In this document: piece by piece, positions 10,301 through 18,820 of the stretch
Layout: every line of letters starts with the position of its first letter
Numbering within the stretch: position 1 is the stretch's first letter
DNA from: JAPLDB01 sp038206355
GTDB lineage: Bacteria > Bacteroidota > Bacteroidia > AKYH767-A > 2013-40CM-41-45
Length of the DNA stretch: 58,104 bases
Reading direction: 5' to 3'
Assembly (NCBI GenBank): GCA_038206355.1
Contig: JBBRAY010000022.1
Span: 1 to 58,104, forward strand
Made by a program: the position numbers and the translations under genes
Notes under the pieces: generated by a model
The model's input: only the letters and a program-made list of their open reading frames with translations
What the model was told of the DNA's origin: nothing
The model's database searches: none

Positions 10301-13300
10301 ATGGTGGCTAAGCAAACCGGTTGCTAAAAAAGTTTCTCTGCTTACCAAAGAACAAAATATTTTTCTGAGAAAACTTGCACGTAAGACGTACAGTTACTTC
10401 GAGCGGTTTGTTAATGAAGAAGACAATTGGCTACCTCCGGATAATTATCAGGAACAACCGGTTGAATTGATCGCGCACCGAACCTCTCCTACAAACATCG
10501 GACTATCACTACTGGCCAATTTATCTGCCTGCGAGTTCGGGTACATCACTGCTTCCCAGCTTATTGAAAAAACGACAAGGACGATAGGTACAATGAAAAA
10601 AATGGAGCGTTATCGGGGCCATTTCTACAATTGGTATGATACACAGTCATTGAATCCTTTACTTCCAAAATATATTTCGACAGTTGACAGTGGTAATCTC
10701 GCCGGGCATTTGCTGATCTTAAAACAGGGATTACTTGCTATACCTTACCAAAAATTAGCCGATTCTAAATTATTTGAAGGACTCCGGGATACGTGGCAGG
10801 TTCTTGTTGACACGCTCGATGTGAAAGACAACGATGTTATAAAACAATTTACGCACGATTTGGAAGCAGCTTGTGGAGTTGATTTTATTGTAAATGCCAA
10901 TATGAAATTTCAACTACAGAAGTTGACAAAAAGCTTCAAGTCCGTTATTGAAATACTAAATAGCGACGCAAAGAGTGAAACATACTGGTGGATGCATAAA
11001 TTGAATGAGCATTTGGCTCACCTGAATGAAGATGTCCGGCTATTTACACTTTGGGACCTGTTACATGTTGTACCTCCTAAATTTTCAAATAATTTTTCTT
11101 TAAACCCTAATTCAACATTGATTGAATTAATAAAAGCAGCGGGGGAATTGCAGGTAAAAGTAAATCATGAGCATGACGAAAGTAATACTGAAGATGAAAA
11201 GGTATGGCTTCACTTATTTACAGATTCAATAGCGAATTCAATACAACTTGCCGAAGACCGAATCAATACCGTGGAAAATCTTGCACGACAATGTGATGAG
11301 TTATCTGAAATGGAATGGAATTTCCTTTATGATAAATCAAGCAATCTTTTCACCATTGGGTACAATGTACAGGAACATCAAAAGGATGCAAGTTATTATG
11401 ACCTCCTTGCATCAGAGGCAAGGTTTGTCATTTTCATTGGCATTGCACAAGGAAAACTTCCTGAAGAAAGCTGGTTTGCGCTTGGGCGTTTGCTAACGAA
11501 AGTGGAGGGAGAACCAATTCTTCTTTCCTGGAGCGGTTCTATGTTTGAATACCTGATGCCGCTTCTGGTCATGCCTACTTATGAAAATACGTTGCTTGAC
11601 CAGACGTATAAGGCAGCAGTTCAATGGCAAATAGATTATGGAAAGCAGGTAAACTTACCATGGGGAATTTCCGAATCAGGTTTCAATATGATTAACGCTG
11701 ATTCCAATTATCAATACCGCGCATTTGGTGCTCCGGGTTTAGGATTGAAACGGGGCCTTGAGGAAGATTCTGTAATTGCGCCTTATGCATCTGTGCTCGC
11801 ATTAATGGTTGAACCACAAAAGGCATGTAGAAACCTACAACTCCTTTCTGAAAATAAATTTGAAGGGCGAATGGGTTTGTATGAAGCCATTGATTACACC
11901 CCGTCACGTCTCCAACGCGGACAAACGAGAGCAATTGTTTATTCATTCATGGCACACCATCAGGGGATGAGTCTGCTGGCATTGGCATACTTGCTGCTCG
12001 ACAAACCGATGCAAAAACTATTTGAAGCAGAGCCCCAATTTAAAGCAGCACTTTTATTATTACAGGAACGCGTTCCAAAAGCAACTGCGTTTTATGCACA
12101 CACCACTGATATTGCAGATATCAACTATGTGGATGTTGGAGCTGAAACAAGAATAATTAATACGCCAAATACAACATTACCGGCAGTACAATTGCTGTCA
12201 AATGGCAGATACCATGTAATGGTAACAAATGCGGGCGGTGGGTATAGTCGGTGGAATAATCTTGCAGTCAGTCGATGGCGCGAAGACGGGACATGTGATA
12301 ACTGGGGCACGTTTTGCTATATCCGTGATCTGAAAACTAAGAAGTTCTGGTCAAATACATATCAGCCAACACTTCAGAAAGGAGAAAAATACGAAGCTGC
12401 TTTCGCACAAGGTCGTGTGGATTTTCACTCTACTAACTATGAAATAGAAACGCATACTGAGATTGTAGTATCTCCGGAGGATGATATTGAGATGCGCAGA
12501 ATCCGCTTGTCAAACAATTCCACTTTTCGCAAAACCATTGAGGTAACAAGTTACGCTGAAGTCGTACTCGCACCCCCGGCTTCAGACGTGATGCAGCCTT
12601 CATTCAGCAATCTCTTTGTACAAACAGAAATCATTCCCCATCAACATGCAATTCTTTGTACGCGAAGACCGCGATCAGCTGAAGATAAGACACCTTGTAT
12701 GTTTCATTTAATGACGCTGCATGGAAAAATTGAGGAAGAAATTTCATTTGAAACCGACCGGATGGAATTCATTGGACGTGGAAATACAATTGTAAATCCA
12801 AAAGTGATGAGTATGCCCGGTCCGCTATCGGGAAATCAGGGATCGGTACTGGATCCGATTGTTGCGATACGGTATAAAATAATTCTGGAACCGGATGAAA
12901 CGGTTACACTTGAAATGATCACAGGTATCGGCGAAACGAAAGAGGTATGCCAAAACTTAATTAATAAATACCAGGATAAACATCATCAGGATCGGGTTTT
13001 TGAATTGGCGTGGACACATAGTCAGGTTGTACTAAGACAGATTAATGCCTCTGAAGGAGACGCACAACTGTATGGCCGACTTGCAAGTTCTATCCTGTTT
13101 GTGAATTCCGCATTTCGGGCCGACCCCTCCATTCTTATAAGCAATCATCGTGGACAGTCTGGCTTGTGGGGCTATTCCATTTCAGGTGATTTACCAATTG
13201 TTCTTTTGAAAATTGAAGATCATGCCAACATGCAATTGGTGAATCAACTGGTACAGGCACATGCTTACTGGCGACTGAAAGGTCTTGCCGTTGATCTTGT

Positions 13301-16007
13301 GATCTGGAACGAAGAACACAATATCTATCGCCACGATTTTCAAAATGATATTGAATCACTCATTCCATCTGAATACAAAGATCGTCCGGGAGGAATTTTT
13401 GTAAGAGCTGCTGACCAGATTTCCAGTGAGGACAGGATACTTTTTCAAACGGTATCCCGTATTAATATTTCAGATAATGGTGGAACATTAATTGACCATA
13501 TTAAACGCAAGCCACTCCCGAAATTAATCATTCCATACCTCACTCCGGAACAAACAATAAATCCTTCTGTAACCCCAATCGAGCTACCTGAAGATTTAAT
13601 ATTTTACAATGGAACAGGTGGCTTTTCTAAAGATGGAAATGAATATGTAATAGTCGTTGATGAGAAAAAGAAAACTCCGGCACCGTGGGTAAATGTAATT
13701 GCAAATCCTCATTTCGGGACAGTGATTTCAGAAAGCGGTACCGCTTATACCTGGATTGAGAATGCACATGAGTTAAGACTTACGCCATGGAAGAATGATC
13801 CGGTCAGCGACAAGGGCGGAGAAGCATTTTATATCCGTGACTATGAGACCGGGCATTTTTGGTCAGCTACACTCCTCCCCTCAGGCGGTCAGACACCCTA
13901 TATCACGAGACATGGATTTGGATACAGTGCCTTCGAACATATTGAAGATGGAATATATTCTGAGTTGATAGTATACGTTGATCTTGAAGCATCGGTTAAA
14001 TTTAATGTATTAAAAATCCGTAACCAGTCAGGAAGATCACGTAAACTCTCTGCCACCGGATATATGGAATGGGTGCTTGACAATAACAGGCCGAAAACAA
14101 TCATGCATATTCACACCGAAATTGATCCTGCAAGCGGGGCATTGTTTGCAAAAAATCCGTACAACACAGAATTCGGAAATCGCGTTGCTTTTTTCGATGT
14201 AGACAGTTCAAGAAAATCATTTACAGCTGATCGCACTGAATTTATTGGACGTAACGGTACATTGCAAAATCCTGATGCAATGTCGCGACAAAAACTTTCA
14301 GGCAAAATCGGACTCGCACTGGATCCGTGCGCCGCAATTCAGGTTCCGTTTGACCTGGCAGATGGTGAAGAAAAGGAAATTATTTTCAGACTAGGTGTAG
14401 GAAAAGACTCCCATGATGCCGGTGCTATTGCAACACAATTTCGTGGAAGCGAGGCTGCACGTGATTCATTGGAAAAAGTAAAAAAATACTGGAGGCATAC
14501 TGTTGACGCTTTGAAAGTGGAAACTCCGGATGAAGCAATTAATATGATTACGAACGGCTGGCTCACCTATCAAACGTTGTCTTCCAGACTTTGGGGCCGC
14601 AGCGGATACTATCAATCAGGCGGCGCTTTTGGATTCAGAGATCAGTTGCAGGATGTATTATCACTTCTTCACACCGCTCCACAACTTGCCCGCAAACACA
14701 TTTTACTTTGTGCTTCACGTCAATTTAAAGAGGGAGATGTACAACATTGGTGGCACCCGCCAACCGGTAACGGTGTCCGCACCCGATGCTCAGATGATTT
14801 TCTCTGGTTGCCATTTGCAACCGCACTTTATATTTTACACACCGGAGATAATAGTGTGCTCGATGAACAGGCAACGTATCTTGAGGGTAGGCAGTTGAAT
14901 GAAGGTGAAGAATCATATTATGAGACACCGGTTAAATCCAATGAATCAGGAAAAATATATGAACATTGTGTAAGAGCTATCAAACATGGATTCAGTTTTG
15001 GAGAACACGGCTTACCATTAATTGGGACCGGCGACTGGAACGATGGTTATGATAAGGTAGGTTACAAGGGAAAAGGAGAAAGTGTATGGATGGCATTTTT
15101 TCTTTATGATATTTTAACCCGGTTCGAACCTGTTGCACTCGCACATAACGATTTACAATTTGCTGACGAATGTAAAAGACAATCACAGCAATTGAAAGAA
15201 AACATTGACAAGAATGCATGGGATGGAGAATGGTACAAACGTGCCTGGTTTGATGATGGCACACCACTTGGTTCAGCATCCAGCGATGAATGTAAAATTG
15301 ATTCCATTGCTCAAAGTTGGTCGGTTATATCCGGAGCCGGAGAACCGAAGCGTGCCAATATCGCCATGGAATCGGCGTATAAAAATCTTGTTCAAAAGGA
15401 TACTGAGATAATTCAGTTGTTTGAACCGCCTTTTGACAAATCAGAATTAAATCCGGGTTATATTAAAGGATATGTTCCGGGAGTGAGAGAAAATGGCGGG
15501 CAATACACACACGCCGCTGTTTGGTTGACAATGGCCTTTGCAAAACTAGGCGATCATAAACGGGTATGGGAATTATTGAACATAATTAATCCAGTGAACC
15601 ACGGAAAAACTGCTGAAGAAATTTCTGTTTACAAAGTGGAGCCTTATGTAATCGCAGCAGATGTATATGCACGCGCACCGCATGTGGGTCGTGGAGGATG
15701 GACGTGGTACACCGGTTCGGCAGGGTGGATGTACAGACTTATTACGGAATCTTTTCTTGGCTTAAAGCAAGAGGGAAATAAACTTAAAGTTGTGCCGTGC
15801 ATTCCTGATGATTGGCAATCCTTTACGGTGCATTACCGCTACAAGAATTCGATCTATCATATTGTGGTTACGCAAACAAAAGGGACAGGAGAAATGGTAA
15901 TGGTGGTTGATGGTCTAAGCAAAGAAGATCTGCTGATCCCTCTTACAGATGATGGTTCGGAACACAATGTTCAAATCACGATATTTACTGGTGCTGTTGT
16001 AAAATAA
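7314..16007 (+). CDS. cyclic beta-1,2-glucan synthase-like giant membrane protein (NdvB/Cgs family)
   Basis: Multidomain protein of 2897 residues, about the usual NdvB length. A soluble N-terminus (1-415) precedes a membrane pair (about 420-475). A GT84 glycosyltransferase follows, with DxD-type LDADTQLP near 634, GSFIGKGIYDV near 720 and RWVRGDWQ near 787. Further membrane helices lie at about 830-875 and 955-995. A glycoamylase-like domain spans about 1030-1600 (ending SFMAHHQGMSLLALAYLL). Two beta-sandwich repeats precede a C-terminal GH94 phosphorylase-type barrel with GTGDWNDGYDKVG near 2572 and GRGGWTWYTGSAGWMYR near 2795. The family makes and sizes cyclic beta-glucans from UDP-glucose, exported to the periplasm as osmoprotectants. 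It is the last gene of the tkt-rpiB-pgm operon. The product (cyclic or linear) cannot be told from sequence. Confidence 0.92.
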   Translation: MKFIPTTHELISGMRDFFQTNTSNQSFLHEEPLRAELFSSEQMERYGKTLAGSHKLNTKRAQDHLIKRLSNNETVLNEVRKLITDSIKNKNQISPAAEWLIDNFYLIEEHIRIAKKHFPKGYSEDLPQLLENESAGLTRIYDIVLQIISHSDGRIDIESLSSFVKAYQTITNLQLGELWAIPIMLRLALIENLRRVSIRIAIDRVDKNLADYWGGKLTETAEKDHKNLILVIADMARSNPPVTSAYVSELIRLLRGKGPDLAMALNWIERQLSESGLTSIELVNAENQKQAADQVSMSNSIASLRLMGAMDWREFVESHSIVEQTLREDSEGIYGSMDFSTRDRYRHVVESIAKKSVSSEYEVARIAINLAKENVLRTDGDNRTSHVGYYLIGRGVIQTKKLAKLHVTGIQKFRYMLQRNSFKVYLSFILLITFAISAGIFVRVYSETKNNWLLFFVSVLLLVLTSQLAITIVNFFSTLLVKPHLLPRMDFSKKIPAKFRTMVVIPVMLSNEEAIETLVESLEVRFLANRNENLHFGLLTDYTDAPEETLDEDKALVNFAQEKIGELNKKYGRVKMDLFFLFHRPRHWNPKENVWMGYERKRGKITELNSLLRGSSHERFSHIVGDQSIFQQIKYVITLDADTQLPLGTAWKLIGSMAHPLNHPWYDERKKRVTKGYGILQPRVTVSLPETTSSLYTRLHGNEPGIDPYTRASSDVYQDLFSEGSFIGKGIYDVDIFKSVLEGRFSENAILSHDLLEGCNIRSGLLSDVQLFEKYPTSYRADMKRFVRWVRGDWQIFSWCLPVVPNVKRQWRKNPLSALSRWKIFDNIRRSLVPIALTLFLLVGWIALPSTLLWTITVSMIIILPIVITSVWDTINKPKDVILSHHIKNSVRNIADISKRTIFKLICLPYEAFSNVLAITRTLWRIVVTRKKLLQWNPSENEERRIKINLFASYYSMWIEPVLATAVFIYLTIYSPLKLEAAAPILLLWLATPFITWWLSKPVAKKVSLLTKEQNIFLRKLARKTYSYFERFVNEEDNWLPPDNYQEQPVELIAHRTSPTNIGLSLLANLSACEFGYITASQLIEKTTRTIGTMKKMERYRGHFYNWYDTQSLNPLLPKYISTVDSGNLAGHLLILKQGLLAIPYQKLADSKLFEGLRDTWQVLVDTLDVKDNDVIKQFTHDLEAACGVDFIVNANMKFQLQKLTKSFKSVIEILNSDAKSETYWWMHKLNEHLAHLNEDVRLFTLWDLLHVVPPKFSNNFSLNPNSTLIELIKAAGELQVKVNHEHDESNTEDEKVWLHLFTDSIANSIQLAEDRINTVENLARQCDELSEMEWNFLYDKSSNLFTIGYNVQEHQKDASYYDLLASEARFVIFIGIAQGKLPEESWFALGRLLTKVEGEPILLSWSGSMFEYLMPLLVMPTYENTLLDQTYKAAVQWQIDYGKQVNLPWGISESGFNMINADSNYQYRAFGAPGLGLKRGLEEDSVIAPYASVLALMVEPQKACRNLQLLSENKFEGRMGLYEAIDYTPSRLQRGQTRAIVYSFMAHHQGMSLLALAYLLLDKPMQKLFEAEPQFKAALLLLQERVPKATAFYAHTTDIADINYVDVGAETRIINTPNTTLPAVQLLSNGRYHVMVTNAGGGYSRWNNLAVSRWREDGTCDNWGTFCYIRDLKTKKFWSNTYQPTLQKGEKYEAAFAQGRVDFHSTNYEIETHTEIVVSPEDDIEMRRIRLSNNSTFRKTIEVTSYAEVVLAPPASDVMQPSFSNLFVQTEIIPHQHAILCTRRPRSAEDKTPCMFHLMTLHGKIEEEISFETDRMEFIGRGNTIVNPKVMSMPGPLSGNQGSVLDPIVAIRYKIILEPDETVTLEMITGIGETKEVCQNLINKYQDKHHQDRVFELAWTHSQVVLRQINASEGDAQLYGRLASSILFVNSAFRADPSILISNHRGQSGLWGYSISGDLPIVLLKIEDHANMQLVNQLVQAHAYWRLKGLAVDLVIWNEEHNIYRHDFQNDIESLIPSEYKDRPGGIFVRAADQISSEDRILFQTVSRINISDNGGTLIDHIKRKPLPKLIIPYLTPEQTINPSVTPIELPEDLIFYNGTGGFSKDGNEYVIVVDEKKKTPAPWVNVIANPHFGTVISESGTAYTWIENAHELRLTPWKNDPVSDKGGEAFYIRDYETGHFWSATLLPSGGQTPYITRHGFGYSAFEHIEDGIYSELIVYVDLEASVKFNVLKIRNQSGRSRKLSATGYMEWVLDNNRPKTIMHIHTEIDPASGALFAKNPYNTEFGNRVAFFDVDSSRKSFTADRTEFIGRNGTLQNPDAMSRQKLSGKIGLALDPCAAIQVPFDLADGEEKEIIFRLGVGKDSHDAGAIATQFRGSEAARDSLEKVKKYWRHTVDALKVETPDEAINMITNGWLTYQTLSSRLWGRSGYYQSGGAFGFRDQLQDVLSLLHTAPQLARKHILLCASRQFKEGDVQHWWHPPTGNGVRTRCSDDFLWLPFATALYILHTGDNSVLDEQATYLEGRQLNEGEESYYETPVKSNESGKIYEHCVRAIKHGFSFGEHGLPLIGTGDWNDGYDKVGYKGKGESVWMAFFLYDILTRFEPVALAHNDLQFADECKRQSQQLKENIDKNAWDGEWYKRAWFDDGTPLGSASSDECKIDSIAQSWSVISGAGEPKRANIAMESAYKNLVQKDTEIIQLFEPPFDKSELNPGYIKGYVPGVRENGGQYTHAAVWLTMAFAKLGDHKRVWELLNIINPVNHGKTAEEISVYKVEPYVIAADVYARAPHVGRGGWTWYTGSAGWMYRLITESFLGLKQEGNKLKVVPCIPDDWQSFTVHYRYKNSIYHIVVTQTKGTGEMVMVVDGLSKEDLLIPLTDDGSEHNVQITIFTGAVVK

Positions 16008-16074
16008 TCTCAGGAAAATAATTCAAAATACTTTTCCCTTTGTAATTCAAATCTGATTTTGTTGAATTCTGAAA

Positions 16075-16824
16075 TCAATTTTCAATTGCAATTAATGATG
16101 CCGCGCTGTCATCTACATACCAGCACAACTCACCATCCTTGGGTTTAATCAATTGCGCCGGAAATTTATCCGGTTGGTAAGGAGCTGTCAGCACTTTTTT
16201 TAATATCTCCGCTTTATTATCTCCGGAAACTAAGAAAAGAATTCTTCGGGCCCTATTGATCAGAGGTGCCGTCATCGATATACGGAATTCTCTTTCTTCC
16301 TCCACATACACCTGCCGGACTCCCTCTGCCCTATCATCAATAACTTTTGTTTCGGGAAAAAGCGAAGCTGTGTGGCCGTTTACTCCAAGGCCGAGCAGGA
16401 TGAGATCAAATTGAGGAGCTTCGTCTTTAAAGAAATCTTTCAACCCCTTTTCATACGTTGCGGCTGCTTCTGCAGGAGGCAGGTAAACAGGTATCGGATG
16501 AATTTTTGAATTCGGAATATTTACTTTGTCGAGCAATATTTTCTTTGCCATGTGTGCATTGTTTCGATTATCATTTAAAGAAACACATCGTTCATCACCC
16601 CAAAAAATAAATGTTTGCATCCAATTTATTTGTTCGCGATACGGAAGCTCTGCTAAAAGCGCATATAATTTCTGTGGTGTTAGCCCGCCGGACAGTGAAA
16701 TAATAAATCTTCCTCTTTCAGCAATTGATTTACTTGCAATGGCAATAATAAATTCGGCAGCGCCTTTGTTAAGCTCCGAGACGGAAGGATAAACTTTAAG
16801 ATTGTATTGTGACGATGATATCAT
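16075..16824 (-). CDS. pgl: 6-phosphogluconolactonase (DevB/Pgl type)
   Basis: Hydrolyses 6-phosphogluconolactone between G6P dehydrogenase and 6-phosphogluconate dehydrogenase. It has 249 residues of the glucosamine-6-P isomerase/lactonase fold. Motifs are ISLSGGLTPQKLYALL (about 43-58), FWGDERCVSLNDNRNN (about 74-89), LLGLGVNGHTASLFPET (about 140-156) and a late VSGDNKAEIL. The ATG follows immediately after the stop of the ferritin-stub reading frame (TAA then ATG). The gene converges with the NdvB-like gene, separated by 67 bp. It probably depends on the transcript entering from the flavin reductase promoter at 17921-17976. Confidence 0.95.
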   Translation of the reverse strand: MISSSQYNLKVYPSVSELNKGAAEFIIAIASKSIAERGRFIISLSGGLTPQKLYALLAELPYREQINWMQTFIFWGDERCVSLNDNRNNAHMAKKILLDKVNIPNSKIHPIPVYLPPAEAAATYEKGLKDFFKDEAPQFDLILLGLGVNGHTASLFPETKVIDDRAEGVRQVYVEEEREFRISMTAPLINRARRILFLVSGDNKAEILKKVLTAPYQPDKFPAQLIKPKDGELCWYVDDSAASLIAIEN

Positions 16825-17076
16825 TTACATTCTACTTTGTCTGTTCTCTGTTGGTACCGTGCAGTTATAACATTGAAATCTAAAAAAACTCCGGGAACTG
16901 ATGAATGCACTTTCATCGACTGCATTTGTCAAAACAGTAAACTCTTTCAATAATTTATTTTCACTGCTTCTCTTCCACGCGGCATAGGACAAATATATTT
17001 GAGAAGCATGTGCTTCTTTTGTCATTTGTGTATTCAATGCTACTTCAATGGTTTTTGAAAGCCTGTTGGTATTCAT
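16825..17076 (-). pseudogene. ferritin N-terminal stub (truncated)
   Basis: The first 33 or so codons from ATG 17076 read as a typical bacterial non-heme ferritin start (RLSKTIEVALNTQMTKEAHA, then SQIYLSYAAW), including the helix-A region. After that the similarity stops abruptly. The remaining roughly 50 codons (KRSSENKLLKEF...) contain none of the later ferritin helices or the EERNH iron-site motif. A normal ferritin has about 165-175 residues, so most of the gene has been deleted. The open frame could begin at 17115, but the family start is at 17076. It sits between the flavin reductase and pgl genes and ends directly at the pgl ATG. Confidence 0.7.
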
Positions 17077-17101
17077 TTGATCTTTAAATAATATGTTGAA
17101 T

Positions 17102-17773
17102 TTAAAATTCTTCACCGATAATTGATTTTTTATCCACGTGCAAATCGGCTAATTGCTTTTCGATGGCTTCCATCATTGTCGGAGGCCCGCAGATATAAAA
17201 GAGTTTATTCATTCCGCCACTGTTTTCCTTTATAAAATCACCGGTTATTTGTCCATTTGCATATCCTTCCACGTTTTCATCAGATAAAATGTTGACGAAA
17301 TTATTTCCTAATAATTCTTTAAATTCATTTTCGAGTATGATGTCATTCTTTTTTTTATTTGCAAAGATGAGCCTGTTATCTTCTATCTTATTTTTCGATT
17401 TCAGATGCCTGAAAATGGAGATAAACGGAGTAACTCCTGCACCTCCGGCAATGAACACACCCTCACCTTTGTAATTGATCGCGCCAAACACGTCATGTAA
17501 AATTAACTCGTCGTTTTTTTTCAGATAAAGCAATTCATTTGTCACACCTTTATGCGATGGATATGTTTTTATGGTAAACTCAAGGTAGTGATCTTCAGGC
17601 AGACAAGTGAAAGTGAAAGGATTTTTCTTATCAGTCCAGCCGTTTTTATTGATGGAAACATCTGTGGCCTGTCCCGGAATAAAAGTGTAATTCTTGGGCT
17701 TCTCAGTAATAAATCTCAAAACATCATGAGTAACACCTTCAATCAATTTTATGTTTACAATATACTTTGGCAT
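17102..17773 (-). CDS. flavodoxin/ferredoxin reductase-like FAD-NAD(P)H oxidoreductase
   Basis: Protein of 223 residues with an FAD-binding FR-type barrel followed by a nucleotide-binding domain. The flavin motif is in the NPFTFTCLPEDHYLEFTIK region (about residues 50-68), where the usual RxYS is altered to NPFT. The NAD(P)-binding start is GVFIAGGAGVTPFISIFRHL (about 105-124), and the C-terminal motif is YICGPPTMMEAIEKQL. There is no [2Fe-2S] cysteine cluster, so it is a simple reductase probably passing electrons to a flavodoxin, ferredoxin or similar partner. A degenerate copy of the conserved promoter lies upstream at 17921-17976. Confidence 0.85.
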   Translation of the reverse strand: MPKYIVNIKLIEGVTHDVLRFITEKPKNYTFIPGQATDVSINKNGWTDKKNPFTFTCLPEDHYLEFTIKTYPSHKGVTNELLYLKKNDELILHDVFGAINYKGEGVFIAGGAGVTPFISIFRHLKSKNKIEDNRLIFANKKKNDIILENEFKELLGNNFVNILSDENVEGYANGQITGDFIKENSGGMNKLFYICGPPTMMEAIEKQLADLHVDKKSIIGEEF

Positions 17774-17920
17774 GTGATTTTAAATTTGAATACTATTATG
17801 CTAAATCAATTCCGCGAATTTTCAACCTCTCCATGTATTCTTCGTCTATATTTTTCCCGATAGCAAATCTGACTTTCGATAAAGACGAAAGGCGAATGCA
17901 TCTCCACAACCCCAATCCCG

Positions 17921-17976
17921 TAAAATTAAATCCTTTATCCGGCAATGTGTTACACAATTATTTTAAAGATTTACAT
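17921..17976 (-). promoter_or_regulatory. degenerate copy of the 21-bp direct-repeat promoter (toward flavin reductase)
   Basis: Read on the minus strand: ATGTAA (17971-17976), 15 bases, GTGTAA (17950-17955), 21 bases, and TAATTTTA (17921-17928). The 21-bp half-site periodicity is kept. The distal AATGTGTGAAT element is not conserved, and the gap to the -7 box is one base shorter than in the other copies. Confidence 0.5.
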
Positions 17977-18068
17977 GATTGCTTTGCCTGCTCATGTGTC
18001 TGTAGGATTGATTATTGAAACCGGTCTTAATCCCTAAAGTGTTATTTAAAAATAATTATTCCCTTTTT

Positions 18069-18819
18069 TTATTTATAAAGTTTTCCTTTTATGTTTTCAG
18101 GAGAAGCGGGATATACCAATCCGGTTTTTTTCGACAGTAATTTTTCATTCTTATTTTTGTATTTCAGCCGGTTTAATAAATCTGTAATAATTGCAATACG
18201 AGTAGTTTTCTTATCCTCTGCATTTACTACAATCCATGGTGAGTTTTTAAAATTCGTTTTTGCCAACATTACATTCCGCGTTTCGGAATAATTTTTCCAT
18301 TTTTTTGAGCCTCTTTATCAACCGAACTCATTTTCCATTGCTTCAGCGGGTCTTCCCTCCGGGCATCAAGCCCTTTCCCCTGTTCACTTTTACTTATATC
18401 AAGATAGTATTTCAGGATGATGAAGCCCCTGATTACAAGTACCCTCTCAAATAATTCCACTTCTGAAAAAAATAATTTGTATTCCCTATCAGTACAAAAG
18501 CCCATCACTTTTTCTACCCCCCGCTCGATTGTACCAGCTTCTGTTGAATAGAACAAACTCTCCTGATACAGGCAAGTGAGCAGAATAGCGTTGAAAATAC
18601 CATTCCAGTTTCTGTATGTCTGATGGTTTACCCAAAGCAACAACTCTCTTTTCCCGGGGACTTAGGTGTTTAATAATTCCTTTTATTGCTCCATCTTTTC
18701 CGGCTGCATCTCTTCCTTCAATGATAACGAGCAATTTCAGGCTAGATGAAATTATTTCCTTTTGTAATTTGACTAACTCAATGTAGAGTTGGTGTAACGT
18801 TTTTTTTTTCTGATTTCAT
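18069..18819 (-). pseudogene. ppk2: polyphosphate kinase 2, interrupted by three homopolymer frameshifts
   Basis: Three frames together give one complete PPK2, a polyP-dependent nucleotide kinase: start MKSEKKTLHQLYIELVKLQ, Walker A EGRDAAGKDG, NRSWYNRAG, then W.MSSVD, NSPWIVVNAEDKK and a basic C-terminus. Frame changes are needed at an A10 run (18800-18809; 9 expected), a G6 run (18517-18522; 5 expected) and an A7 run (18300-18306; 8 expected). After correction it is 250 codons including stop. The ATG at 18819 is 1 nt after the zwf stop, so it is translationally coupled. The protein sequence between the shifts is well conserved, so recent decay, slippage control or sequence error are all possible. 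Confidence 0.85.
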
Positions 18820-18820
18820 A

